Below are positions 1-7,814 of a stretch of 21,210 nt of DNA, piece by piece. This DNA is from an uncultured Bacteroidota bacterium (GTDB lineage Bacteria; Bacteroidota; Bacteroidia; Bacteroidales; P3), in contig UQXW01000037.1 of the NCBI GenBank assembly GCA_900545215.1, forward strand, positions 1 to 21,210. Reading direction: 5' to 3'. A program made the translations under genes and the position numbers. Below the pieces are notes generated by a model. That model was not told where the DNA came from and did no database searches. It saw only the letters and a list, made by a program, of their open reading frames with translations. Position 1 is the stretch's first letter. Each line of letters opens with the position of its first letter.

Positions 1-1
1 G

Positions 2-55
2 GTTACCAAGACACAAGGCGTATATGGAAAAAACTTCGACTCTATCAAAAACTGA
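2..55 (+). CDS. 3' end of an unidentified gene (partial)
   Basis: A reading frame open from the left edge encodes about 17 residues ending in DSIKN and stops at a TGA that overlaps the ATG of the next gene (TGATG). That overlap is a typical translational-coupling arrangement, so this is probably the end of a gene co-transcribed with the substrate-binding lipoprotein that follows. Too little is visible to name a family. The reading frame could be fortuitous, but the stop/start overlap argues for a real gene. Confidence 0.5.
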   Translation, partial: VTKTQGVYGKNFDSIKN

Positions 56-1674
56 TGTCCGGAAATTATCGTTTGCTTTCTGCCGTTTGCATCTGCCTTT
101 TCTTGTTCTTTTCTTGCGGAAAACCGCAACAAAACGAGGACAAGAAAATTTTCCGCTACAATGAGGCTGCCGGCATTGCCTCTCTTGATCCTGCCTTCGC
201 AAAAGACCAAGCAATGATTTGGGCAGATTTGCAGTTGTACAACTGCTTGGTGCAAACGGACAAGGATTTGAACATACGCCCTTGCATTGCCAAAAGCTGG
301 GAAGTCTCTCCCGATGGCAGAGAATATGTGTTTCATTTGAGAAAAGACGTATATTTCCATCGCAACGAAGCATTCCCCAACGGCAGGCGGCGTGTGGTGG
401 CAGCGGATTTCGTTTACAGTTTGAACAGACTGCTTGACGAAAAGACAGCCTCCCCGGGCAGGAACTTCTTTACCTGCATAGAAAAAACAGGCGAGGCTTA
501 CAACATAACGGCTCCCGATGACAGCACATTATATATAAGGTTGAAGGAAGCCTTCTCCCCTTTCCTCGGAATACTCTCTATGCCGTACGCAAGCGTTGTG
601 CCGAAGGAAGCCGTGGAATATTACAAGGAGGATTTCAGAAAGCACCCCGTCGGAACAGGTCCCTTCAAATTCAAGATGTGGAAAGAGGGCGTGAAACTCG
701 TACTGCTGAAAAACGAAGATTATTTTGAAAAGGACAGCCTCGGCAATGCTTTGCCTTATTTGGATGCCGTAGCGGTCAGCTTCATAATCGACAAACAATC
801 CGTCTTTTTGGAATTTGTTAAAGGCAACATAGATTTCATTTCCGGCATAGACCCAAATTACAAAGACGAAGTGCTTACCCGAAAAGGAGAATTGCAGCCC
901 AAATACAGAAACCGCATAAAGCTGATGACGCAACCCTACCTCAATACGGAGTATCTCGGCTTCCGCTTGGACGACAAGAATTCTCCATTGAAAGACAAAA
1001 GGATACGCCAAGCCATAAACCACGCTTTCGACAGGGAAAAGATGATAAAATACTTGCGAAACAACATCGGCATTGCCGGACGCTGGGGAATGGTGCCGCC
1101 CTCGCTCCCCGGCTTCGACAGCACTGCAACTTACGACTATAATCCGCAAAAATGCATGGAACTTCTTGTACAAGCCAGCTATCCGCAAGGCAAAGACTTG
1201 CCCGAAATCACCTTATCCACAACGGCATCATACCTCGACCTTTGCAAATACATACAGCAGCAACTCGGCTTGGCAGGAATAAAAGTCAGGTTGGACGTCT
1301 GCCCTCCCGCCGCACTGAGAGAAAGCATGGCACAAGGCAAAGCCGAATGGTTCAGAGGCAGTTGGATAGCCGATTACCCGGAAGCGGAGAACTATCTCGC
1401 CCTGTTCTACTCTCCGAACCGCTCTCCGAAAGGCTCGAATTACACCGCTTTCGCCTCGAAAGAGTATGACGAACTATACGAAAAGGCACGAAAAGAAAGC
1501 AATGCAAAGGAAAGAGCGGAAATTTACAAGAAAATGAACCGCATTCTCATGGAACAATCCCCCGTCGTCGTGCTTTACTACGACCAAGTGTTGCGTTTCA
1601 TGCAAAAGAACATAGAGGGCTTGGAACCGAACCCCATGAACCACCTCATTCTCAAATACGTAAAGAAGCTGTAA
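55..1674 (+). CDS. ABC transporter substrate-binding lipoprotein, family 5 (peptide type)
   Basis: A 539-residue solute-binding protein of the SBP_bac_5 (DppA/OppA-like) family. The N-terminus is a lipoprotein signal ending at Cys21 (LFFSC-GK), which would anchor the protein in a membrane. The family pattern follows: YNEAAGIASLDPAF near residue 37, NCLVQTDKDLNIRPCIAKSW near 64-82 (the usual start of the binding lobe), VVAADFVYSLNRLL near 115, HPVGTGPFKF near 196, and QAINHAFDREKM near 320. The length is normal. In this family such proteins capture oligopeptides for import, which suits a peptide-fermenting organism, but the ligand cannot be read from the sequence. No permease or ATPase gene is visible downstream; partners may lie to the left or elsewhere. 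The start is chosen because it directly overlaps the upstream stop and precedes the signal peptide. Confidence 0.88.
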   Translation: MSGNYRLLSAVCICLFLFFSCGKPQQNEDKKIFRYNEAAGIASLDPAFAKDQAMIWADLQLYNCLVQTDKDLNIRPCIAKSWEVSPDGREYVFHLRKDVYFHRNEAFPNGRRRVVAADFVYSLNRLLDEKTASPGRNFFTCIEKTGEAYNITAPDDSTLYIRLKEAFSPFLGILSMPYASVVPKEAVEYYKEDFRKHPVGTGPFKFKMWKEGVKLVLLKNEDYFEKDSLGNALPYLDAVAVSFIIDKQSVFLEFVKGNIDFISGIDPNYKDEVLTRKGELQPKYRNRIKLMTQPYLNTEYLGFRLDDKNSPLKDKRIRQAINHAFDREKMIKYLRNNIGIAGRWGMVPPSLPGFDSTATYDYNPQKCMELLVQASYPQGKDLPEITLSTTASYLDLCKYIQQQLGLAGIKVRLDVCPPAALRESMAQGKAEWFRGSWIADYPEAENYLALFYSPNRSPKGSNYTAFASKEYDELYEKARKESNAKERAEIYKKMNRILMEQSPVVVLYYDQVLRFMQKNIEGLEPNPMNHLILKYVKKL

Positions 1675-1710
1675 GCCCTTTCCGTAAAAAGCCTTTTCAA
1701 TACCTTTGAA

Positions 1711-1790
1711 CGAAACGGCGTTCCGCTGGAATGAAACGCCGAAAGAATTTTCCGTATCGCCGTTCCGAAAAAATGAAACGGCGATACAGA
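1711..1790. repeat. Intergenic palindromic repeat, copy 1 (AACGGCG family)
   Basis: Two adjacent hairpins. The first pairs CGGCGTT (1716-1722) with AACGCCG (1735-1741) and has an inner TTCC/GGAA. The second is a perfect 11-bp stem, 1754-1764 with 1777-1787, loop 12 nt. The joining segment CGCCGAAAGAATTT recurs with one change at 8287-8300, so this is a dispersed element rather than a simple terminator. No T-run follows on the plus strand. Confidence 0.65.
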
Positions 1791-1829
1791 AAATCGTCTT
1801 CAAACAGCGTTGATGTGAGAAAAAAAACG

Positions 1830-1863
1830 TATTTTTGCACATTCAAAAGACAGAATATTTTTG
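1830..1863 (+). promoter_or_regulatory. Bacteroidetes-type promoter(s) of kdd
   Basis: Two exact matches to the Bacteroidetes -7 box TAnnTTTG occur at 1830-1837 and 1856-1863 (both TATTTTTG). The second has a TTTG at 1834-1837 with an 18-nt spacer, close to the usual -33/-7 arrangement, and would start transcription about 15 nt before the kdd ATG. The region is AT-rich and is the only promoter-like stretch ahead of the gene. Confidence 0.6.
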
Positions 1864-1885
1864 TAACAATTAAACATATACAGCA

Positions 1886-2929
1886 ATGATGAAGAAAGGA
1901 TGTAAATACGGAACCCACCGTGTAATCTCTCCAAAGGGTGTGTTGCCACAACCTGCCGACAAGTTGGACAACAACATGGACGAAATCTATGACAACGAAA
2001 TCCTTATCGATGTTCAAACCTTGAATATCGACTCTGCTTCTTTCACTCAGATAGAGGAACAAGCAAAGGGTGATAAGGCGGAAATCGCAAAGATAATGAT
2101 GTCCATAGTGGAGAAACAAGGAAAACACCGTAATCCTGTAACAGGTTCGGGTGGTATGTTGCTTGGAACTGTTGAGAAAATAGGCGATGCTTTGATTGGA
2201 AAGACGGATTTGAAAGTCGGAGACAAAATCGCAACATTGGTATCTTTGTCCTTGACTCCGTTGAGAATAGATAAAATCAAAGAAATCCGTCCCGAAATCG
2301 ACCAAGTGGACATAGACGGAAAAGCAATCTTGTTCGAGTCCGGTATATATGCGAAAATACCTACCGACCTACCTGAAAACCTTGCCCTTTCGGCACTTGA
2401 CGTAGCCGGAGCCCCTGCACAAACCGCAAAACTCGTTAAACCGGGCGACACGGTAGTCATCATAGGAGCAGGCGGAAAGTCAGGAATGCTTTGCTGCTAC
2501 GAAGCAAAGAAAAGAGCAGGCGTTACAGGAAAGGTTATCGGTATCTGCCACAGCGAGAAATCCACAAAGAGAATGTTGGATTTGGGATTCTGCGACGAAG
2601 TATTTGCAGCCGATGCAACGCAACCTGTACCTGTAATGAAGAAGATTGAAGAGATGACAAACGGTCAAATGGCCGATATTTGCATCAACAATGTGAATAT
2701 TCCGGATACCGAAATGACTTCGATACTCGTTACGAAGAACACCGGTATAGTTTACTTCTTCTCGATGGCAACTTCGTTTACCAAAGCCGCTCTCGGAGCA
2801 GAAGGTGTGGGAAGCGACGTTACTATGCTTATCGGCAACGGTTACACAAAAGGACACGCCGAAATCACTCTTCAAGAGTTGAGAGAGTGCGAGAAATTGA
2901 GGAAAATCTTCACCGAATTGTACGCTTAG
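1886..2929 (+). CDS. kdd: L-erythro-3,5-diaminohexanoate dehydrogenase
   Basis: Catalyses NAD(P)+-dependent oxidative deamination of L-erythro-3,5-diaminohexanoate to 5-amino-3-oxohexanoate, a middle step of lysine fermentation to acetate and butyrate; cytosolic. The 347-residue length and overall sequence fit the Kdd family: N-terminal KYGTHRVISPKGVLPQPADK, a GSGGMLLG segment near 87-94, and a Rossmann dinucleotide-binding stretch VVIIGAGGKSGML near 190-201. The start could be either of two consecutive ATGs. In Fusobacterium and many Bacteroidales the lysine genes (kamDE, kamA, kdd, kce, kal) sit together. Here kdd has its own promoter and a strong terminator, and none of the partners is in the window. 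Identification is by recognition of the family. Confidence 0.9.
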   Translation: MMKKGCKYGTHRVISPKGVLPQPADKLDNNMDEIYDNEILIDVQTLNIDSASFTQIEEQAKGDKAEIAKIMMSIVEKQGKHRNPVTGSGGMLLGTVEKIGDALIGKTDLKVGDKIATLVSLSLTPLRIDKIKEIRPEIDQVDIDGKAILFESGIYAKIPTDLPENLALSALDVAGAPAQTAKLVKPGDTVVIIGAGGKSGMLCCYEAKKRAGVTGKVIGICHSEKSTKRMLDLGFCDEVFAADATQPVPVMKKIEEMTNGQMADICINNVNIPDTEMTSILVTKNTGIVYFFSMATSFTKAALGAEGVGSDVTMLIGNGYTKGHAEITLQELRECEKLRKIFTELYA

Positions 2930-2955
2930 AAGACTTTTACGTATCATATGACCAT

Positions 2956-2992
2956 TCGGAGACCGGTTGCATATCGGTTTCCGAGTTTTTTT
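2956..2992 (+). terminator. Rho-independent terminator of kdd
   Basis: A 10-bp stem (TCGGAGACCG at 2956-2965 with CGGTTTCCGA at 2975-2984, one G-T wobble) with a 9-nt loop is followed by a run of seven T at 2986-2992. It begins 27 nt after the kdd stop. Confidence 0.85.
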
Positions 2993-3211
2993 ATTGCCGT
3001 GTCGGCGTAATACAATCATTGAAATCCCTCTTATATGATTTATTTGCGGCAGCCATGTCGGTTGCAGGCAACCCTTCCGGAGGCAATGCGGAAGATGCGG
3101 CAAAAACTCCATTCTTCATCGTTATGGAAACCTATGACAAGATAAAGAACATGAGGGTCGTTGCCGAAGTTCGTCGATAAGGAATATCCGCTTTTTGCAA
3201 AAGAAAAACTT
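2993..3211. other. Intergenic stretch with nothing recognised
   Basis: About 220 bases between the kdd terminator and the next hairpins. No reading frame here resembles a known protein on either strand, and no promoter-like box or strong hairpin was seen. It could hold a decayed gene, but I cannot support one. Confidence 0.4.
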
Positions 3212-3257
3212 TTCCGCCGTTTTAATCAAAGCAAAACGGCGGAATAATTTTTTCTTT
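3212..3257. terminator. Bidirectional terminator between kdd and the leftward operon
   Basis: A perfect 12-bp inverted repeat (3212-3223 with 3233-3244, 9-nt loop) carries AAAACGGCGG in its stem. It is followed on the plus strand by TAATTTTTTCTTT and, read on the minus strand, by a T-rich run (complement of 3201-3211). It can therefore end transcription of the leftward operon whose last stop is at 3368, and back up kdd. The stem shares the AACGGCG core with the intergenic repeats. Confidence 0.75.
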
Positions 3258-3272
3258 CTGCATTTCATTTTC

Positions 3273-3311
3273 GTCAAACGGCGTTTCGACAAAGTTGGAA
3301 TGCCGTTTGAC
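3273..3311. repeat. Intergenic palindrome, AACGGCG core
   Basis: A 15-bp stem with two G-T wobbles pairs 3273-3287 with 3297-3311 around a 9-nt loop; the outer 10 bp (GTCAAACGGC/GCCGTTTGAC) are perfect. No T-run follows on either side. It shares the AAACGGCG core with the elements at 1711-1790 and 8262-8320. Confidence 0.6.
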
Positions 3312-3367
3312 CTTTGTAGTTCTGTTTGTTTGATTTTCGATTGTGTAAAGCCATTAAGACGGAATGC

Positions 3368-4321
3368 TTATTCAAAGAGTCCGATTATCTTTTCGGCGAG
3401 GTAATATGCGAGTTTGTAACGGGATTCCACCGTCCAGCCTGCCACATGCGGGGTGAAGACCACGTTCTTCATCGTGAACAGTTCCTGCAATTCGGCAGGC
3501 AGTGCCTCCGAAGCAAGTTCGTTGGAGAAGGCTTCGAATTCCAATACGTCCAAACCCGCTCCCAAGACTTTGCCTGACTTGATGGCAGAGAGCAAATCAC
3601 TTGTTTTTACGACCTTTCCGCGAGAGGTGTTCAGCAGATAGATGTTCTTGCGGAATTTGTCGAGGAAACCGACATTCACCATGAACTTCGTCTCTTCGGT
3701 GAGGGGAACATGAAGCGAGAGAACCTCGCAACGCTCGAACAATTCTTCCAAAGAGACACTCCGTGCGTACTCGTCGGAGAAATCTTTCTTGTATTTGTCG
3801 TACGCCAACACCGTGCAATCGAAGCCCGAAAGATGCTTTGCGAAACTCCTTCCCATGTTGCCGTAACCGATTATTCCTATCGTCCTCCCTCCTACTTCCA
3901 ATCCGCGGTTCTCTTCCCTCAACCACAATCCTTTCCTGACCTCCGCATCTGCGGAAACAATCTTGTCGAACAGACAGAGAAGCAATCCCAAGGCATGTTC
4001 GCCCACCGCCCTGCGGTTTCCTTCGGGAGAATTGAGACAAACCACCCCTTTGCTCTCGGCATAGTCCACATCTATTGCGTCCATTCCCGCTCCCAAACGG
4101 GCTATGCACCGCAAGCGTCTCGCCTTGTCTATAATCTCTTTGTCCAAAACCAATTTGCTGCGAACCACCACGCCATCGTATTCATCTATGCACCGCAAGA
4201 CATCTTCCCTTTGGTAATCCGTATGCACATCTACTGTAAAACCGGCTTGCAAAAGGCTCTTCGGCAGTACTTCATCCGTCTTGTCAAGAATCAATATCCT
4301 CTTCCTCATCGCTCTTTCCAT
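3368..4321 (-). CDS. D-2-hydroxyacid dehydrogenase (SerA/phosphoglycerate dehydrogenase-like)
   Basis: An NAD-dependent D-isomer 2-hydroxyacid dehydrogenase of 313-317 residues; cytosolic. Visible features (317-residue numbering): substrate-domain VVRSK near 52-56 and RLGAGMDAIDVDYA near 75-88, NSPEGNRRAVGEHALGLLL near 97-115, Rossmann motif GYGNMG at 152-157, and the catalytic set Arg234 (NTSRG), a Glu in DVLEFE (258-263) and His292 (TPHVAGW). There is no ACT regulatory domain, as in short SerA-like enzymes, so the substrate (3-phosphoglycerate or another 2-hydroxyacid) is not settled. It overlaps the end of the upstream muramidase gene. The internal ATG at 4309 is the more likely start because GGAAAGAG lies just before it and it leaves a smaller overlap (26 nt). 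Confidence 0.88.
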   Translation of the reverse strand: MERAMRKRILILDKTDEVLPKSLLQAGFTVDVHTDYQREDVLRCIDEYDGVVVRSKLVLDKEIIDKARRLRCIARLGAGMDAIDVDYAESKGVVCLNSPEGNRRAVGEHALGLLLCLFDKIVSADAEVRKGLWLREENRGLEVGGRTIGIIGYGNMGRSFAKHLSGFDCTVLAYDKYKKDFSDEYARSVSLEELFERCEVLSLHVPLTEETKFMVNVGFLDKFRKNIYLLNTSRGKVVKTSDLLSAIKSGKVLGAGLDVLEFEAFSNELASEALPAELQELFTMKNVVFTPHVAGWTVESRYKLAYYLAEKIIGLFE

Positions 4322-5075
4322 ATAGATAGTTTATGAAATCGTTATAATTTCCGTTGAATATGTTCATATCCACTTCGGAACGTATTCCCGGAACATCGGC
4401 CTTGTGTGTGTATTGCCAGAATTTCCATTCCACGGTCTTGGGTTCGTTGCACAACTTACACAACCAAAGGTCGTAGTCGTCGAAGTTGCCTTTGATGAAA
4501 TTCGTATAGGTTTCTATGTTGGTATAAATGATGGGGCGACGTTCGTAATGGCGTTCCATAGTCCGCAAGCAGTTGAAGATTTCGCTTATGACCTTGTTCT
4601 TCGTCTCCGTATTGTACTTGTTGCCGCCGAAAAGCTCGACATCCAACACCGGAGGCAGGTCGTCTTTCGACAATTCGACATTGTTGATGAAGTTATACGC
4701 CTGTTCGCGTCCCTCTTTGTTGAATCGGAAAAAATGATATGCCCCTACGATGATGTTATTCTCCTTTGCCAACTTCCAGTTGCGTTTGAACTTCTTGTCG
4801 ATGAAGTTCTCACCCTCCGTGGCTTTGATGAAAGCGAAATAGACCTTGGAATCATAGACCTCTTTCCAGTTTATGTCGCCCTGATGCGAGGCAACGTCTA
4901 TGCCTGTCACGGGAAAACGGTAGTAATCTATCGCAACGCCGCCGCAGGCGTAGTATTTGCGGTAATAATCCATGCCGTAGGAGTACGCAAACCAAGCCGC
5001 AATGCCGAGAACAAGCCCGACAAGGGACAAAATCAGTATCCGCTTCTTTTTTTTCGCTTTTTTCTTACCTGCCAT
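4284..5075 (-). CDS. Membrane-anchored GH25 lysozyme (muramidase)
   Basis: Glycoside hydrolase family 25 cleaves the MurNAc-GlcNAc bond of peptidoglycan. The 263-residue protein has a very basic N-terminus (KKKAKKKKR), one membrane segment at about 13-33, then the GH25 domain: GIDVASHQGDINW near 58-70, FIKATEGENF near 82-91, GAYHFFRF near 111-118, the DxE catalytic pair in PPVLDVE (Asp145, Glu147), and WQYTHKADVPG near 220-230. The predicted topology is a cytoplasmic basic tail with the enzyme in the periplasm. Its start overlaps the stop of the upstream lipoprotein gene by 11 nt, and its end overlaps the dehydrogenase gene, so the three form one operon. The acidic tail SDEEEDIDS is encoded in that second overlap. 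A housekeeping cell-wall role is likely. Confidence 0.9.
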   Translation of the reverse strand: MAGKKKAKKKKRILILSLVGLVLGIAAWFAYSYGMDYYRKYYACGGVAIDYYRFPVTGIDVASHQGDINWKEVYDSKVYFAFIKATEGENFIDKKFKRNWKLAKENNIIVGAYHFFRFNKEGREQAYNFINNVELSKDDLPPVLDVELFGGNKYNTETKNKVISEIFNCLRTMERHYERRPIIYTNIETYTNFIKGNFDDYDLWLCKLCNEPKTVEWKFWQYTHKADVPGIRSEVDMNIFNGNYNDFINYLYGKSDEEEDIDS

Positions 5076-5778
5076 TTATCATGAAAACCTCTGCAACTGA
5101 CAATGCTGCGGCATATTTGCTTTGTCCGACCTCCGAACCTTTGTTTATGAACAAATAGACAGAGTCTCTGCCCACTGCAAAACGGCAATTCTCCAAATCG
5201 TCAAGGCTCAAACCTGCCGCCTTCTCTCCGAAGAGACTTTTGAACTCGTCGAAACTTCTATCGTCGAGAGGAAAAACTTCCTTGAAACTCAAAGGCTTTG
5301 AACCGTTTGCCTTATAGGTTACGCCATAGGAGGACTTCTCTTCTGCTTTTCCTGCAAAATGTTCCTTGCTTTCCAACAAACAACTTATCAGATTGTTGTT
5401 ACTGTTGACGAAAACAGTTTTTATGTTCAGTTTATGAAACTCTCCGGATGTTTTTCCAGCCTCTTTCGCACGCTTGACAAAGTCCTTGAAAAGCACATTG
5501 GCAAATTCGCCGATTGGTTTAAGGTTTATCTTCGTCTCCTTGCTCTTCGGAACGGGGCAAAGAATATTTACCTTTATATTATTGGTGGTATCATTGATTC
5601 GCAAACCGCTTATGGAAACAAATTCCGGCAGATACTCCGGTGCATTCTCGTTCAGCTTCTCCTGCTTCGTTACAAACCTTTTGTCTTTCTGCGGTTGCTG
5701 CTGTTTTTTTCCGCAACTCCAACAAGCAAAAACCGCCGCAGTCAAAAATAATATGCAAAAAAATTTCGTTCTCTTCAT
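5065..5778 (-). CDS. Lipoprotein with DUF3298/RsiV-like domain
   Basis: A 237-residue predicted lipoprotein: basic start MKRTK, hydrophobic stretch, cysteine at residue 22 (CWSC-GKK). The C-terminal half follows the pattern of DUF3298/RsiV-like domains: NNNLISCLLES, then SSYGVTYKANGSKPLSFKEVF, then LENCRFAVGRDSVYLF and a final segment resembling the EIGxYAxG motif (here EVGQSKYAAALS). RsiV of Bacillus binds lysozyme, and this gene directly precedes and overlaps a GH25 lysozyme gene, so an envelope or muramidase-related role is conceivable but only inferred. The frame extends upstream to 5850, but the ATG at 5778 is chosen because it begins the signal peptide and lies downstream of a promoter box at 5810-5817. 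Confidence 0.75.
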   Translation of the reverse strand: MKRTKFFCILFLTAAVFACWSCGKKQQQPQKDKRFVTKQEKLNENAPEYLPEFVSISGLRINDTTNNIKVNILCPVPKSKETKINLKPIGEFANVLFKDFVKRAKEAGKTSGEFHKLNIKTVFVNSNNNLISCLLESKEHFAGKAEEKSSYGVTYKANGSKPLSFKEVFPLDDRSFDEFKSLFGEKAAGLSLDDLENCRFAVGRDSVYLFINKGSEVGQSKYAAALSVAEVFMINGR

Positions 5779-5809
5779 ATCGGACAAGCATTTTTGGTGA
5801 AACCGTCGG

Positions 5810-5817
5810 CAAAGGTA
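5810..5817 (-). promoter_or_regulatory. Promoter -7 box of the leftward lipoprotein-GH25-dehydrogenase operon
   Basis: On the minus strand this reads TACCTTTG, an exact match to TAnnTTTG, 32 nt before the lipoprotein ATG. The -33 element is weak (T-rich only). Confidence 0.55.
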
Positions 5818-5898
5818 CGGCTTTTCCATGGAAAAACTTCGTTCAGACAACCAAATATCGTATTAACAAACAGACAAAGAACAAAACAGAAGGTTGAA

Positions 5899-7302
5899 AT
5901 GAATATACAATTTTTGGGTGCAGCCAAAGAAGTTACCGGCAGCAAACATTTGATTACCACACCCAAGGGAAGAAAAATCCTTTTGGACTGCGGAATGTAT
6001 CAAGGCAAGGGTTTGGAGACCGATGCCTTGAACAGGGACTTGGGATTCGAGCCAAGCGAGATCGATTACCTCCTTCTCTCCCACTCCCACATAGATCACT
6101 CCGGATTGATTCCTTATATAGTGAAGAACGGCTTCAAGGGAACAATCTTCACCACCCCTGCAACGCGTGATCTCTGTGCAATAATGTTGCAGGACTCGGC
6201 TACAATTCAGGAACTCGATACGAAGACGTTCAACAAAAAGCGTGCCAGACAAGGAGAAGAGCCTGTCGAACCTATATATACCGTGCAGGACGCACAGAAT
6301 GCCATGTCCTTTTTCGTCTCCATTCCTTACGACAGAACGTTCTTTCTCGACGATGAGACAAGCATAAGGTTTACCGACAACGGACACATATTGGGAAGTG
6401 CCACCATTCTTTTGACCATAAAAAAAGAGGACGCCTCGGAAGTGAAGATAGCTTTCAGCGGCGATATAGGTCGTTACACCAAAAGAATACTCAAAGCCCC
6501 CGAAGCCTTCGAGCAGGCGGATTACGTGATAATGGAAAGCACATACGGCGACAGGGTGCATGAAGACATGAATCAAAGCGAAGAGGAATTGCTCCGTGCC
6601 GTCATCGACACTTGTTGCAAGAAGAAAGGCAAGCTACTCATACCTTCATTTGCCGTGGGCAGGGCGCAGGAAATCATTTTCGCCTTGAACAAACTGTGGG
6701 AAACGGGAATGCTTCCGAAGATAGACGTTTACGTGGACAGTCCTTTGAGTTTGAACGCCACGAACATCATGAGACTGCACAGCGAGTGCTTTTGCGACGA
6801 GATGAAAGAGTTCATGAAAACCGACCCCGACCCGTTCGGCTTCGAGAAACTGCACTACATACAATCCACTGCCGAATCCAAGGAATTGAACTACACGAAA
6901 ATTCCCTGCATCATCATATCCGCTTCCGGCATGATGGAAGCCGGCAGAATAAAGCACCATATCGCCAACAACATAGAAAATAACCGCACCACCATTCTGG
7001 GTGTCGGCTACTGCGCCCCCACGACCTTGGGTGCCAAAATACTCAGAGGCGACAAGTTCGTGTCCATCTTCGGAATCAGATACAGGGTAAGAGCCGAAGT
7101 GAGACGCATCGACTCTTATTCGGCACACGCCGACCGCAACGAATTGCTGCGTTATCTCTCTTGTCAGGACAAAACGAAGCTCAAAAAGCTCATTCTCGTC
7201 CACGGCGAGGAAGAAACCCAGAATAACTTCGCCCTAACATTGCAGGAAAACGGCTACAAGAATATTTTCATTCCTGCAAAAGGCGACAGATTGGAACTAT
7301 GA
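5899..7302 (+). CDS. Metallo-beta-lactamase-fold RNA hydrolase, beta-CASP family
   Basis: A 467-residue protein of the CPSF-73/YSH1-like beta-CASP group, which act as zinc-dependent ribonucleases. Seen in order: SHSHIDHSG (61-69, HxHxDH zinc site), GHILGSA (162-168), FSGDIGR (186-192), beta-CASP motif A ESTYGDR (213-219), SASGMMEAGRIKHH (341-354), SAHADR (408-413) and VHGE (434-437). All metal-ligand motifs are present, so it should be active. The ATG at 5899 is preferred over the longer open frame from 5794, because it begins the conserved strand MNIQFLGAAKEVTGS typical of the family start. It is the first gene of an overlapping set with the thioredoxin-like gene and aroQ; the link between RNA processing and those genes is not obvious. 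Confidence 0.92.
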   Translation: MNIQFLGAAKEVTGSKHLITTPKGRKILLDCGMYQGKGLETDALNRDLGFEPSEIDYLLLSHSHIDHSGLIPYIVKNGFKGTIFTTPATRDLCAIMLQDSATIQELDTKTFNKKRARQGEEPVEPIYTVQDAQNAMSFFVSIPYDRTFFLDDETSIRFTDNGHILGSATILLTIKKEDASEVKIAFSGDIGRYTKRILKAPEAFEQADYVIMESTYGDRVHEDMNQSEEELLRAVIDTCCKKKGKLLIPSFAVGRAQEIIFALNKLWETGMLPKIDVYVDSPLSLNATNIMRLHSECFCDEMKEFMKTDPDPFGFEKLHYIQSTAESKELNYTKIPCIIISASGMMEAGRIKHHIANNIENNRTTILGVGYCAPTTLGAKILRGDKFVSIFGIRYRVRAEVRRIDSYSAHADRNELLRYLSCQDKTKLKKLILVHGEEETQNNFALTLQENGYKNIFIPAKGDRLEL

Positions 7303-7814
7303 ACAAAACGTTGAACCATATCGGCAAAGCAGTGTCGGCAATGCTGCTTTGCCTTTTTTGCAATGCCGCCCTGCTTGCCCAGACCTACGATAAGGACACG
7401 GACAATCGGATAGGTTCTTCGGCAGTGGATTTCAACTATACGGACAAAGAGGGCGAGCATACGCTATATGAACTCATCGAAAGCCGGAAAACAAACGTTC
7501 TTGTACTGTTTCACTCCCCCGATTGCGAAGATTGTGCAAAGGTGAAACGCCGTCTTGCCAAAAGCCGAAGCCTCCGCAAGACAGTGAAAAACGGAGAGTT
7601 GACAGTCCTCCTTGTAGCCGTGGAGACGGACAAGGCAAAATGGAAAGCGACATGCAGCAAACTGCCGGAGGAATGGGTGAATGCCTATTGCGAAGAATGC
7701 ACACCGATAACCAAAAGCTACATTTGGACTGTCCCGACTTTCTTTCTGATAGGCAAGGATGCCAAAGTCATTGACAGAGAATTCGAACACAATGAAAAAA
7801 ATAAGTATAATTAA
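7299..7814 (+). CDS. Secreted/periplasmic thioredoxin-fold protein with two CxxC motifs
   Basis: A 171-residue protein with a signal peptide (about residues 1-28, ending ALLAQ) and a thioredoxin-like core: SAVDFNYTDKEGEHTLYEL, then LVLFHSPDCEDC (Cys76-Cys79 where the redox CxxC is expected), then WTVPTFFLIG with the cis-proline at 146. A second pair, CEEC at 131-134, is unusual. It resembles TlpA/DUF5106-type proteins of Bacteroidetes but is short, ending soon after the cis-Pro strand (KVIDREF). It starts by a 4-nt overlap (ATGA) with the upstream RNase gene and its end overlaps aroQ by 23 nt. A thiol-disulfide role outside the cytoplasm is inferred. Confidence 0.8.
   Translation: MNKTLNHIGKAVSAMLLCLFCNAALLAQTYDKDTDNRIGSSAVDFNYTDKEGEHTLYELIESRKTNVLVLFHSPDCEDCAKVKRRLAKSRSLRKTVKNGELTVLLVAVETDKAKWKATCSKLPEEWVNAYCEECTPITKSYIWTVPTFFLIGKDAKVIDREFEHNEKNKYN

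Noticed and set aside
2993..3211. Possible decayed gene after kdd
   Set aside because: None of the six frames gave a recognisable protein fragment.
5794..5898. 35-residue N-terminal extension of the beta-CASP protein
   Set aside because: The family begins at the MNIQFLG strand, and the extension overlaps the promoter region of the divergent operon.
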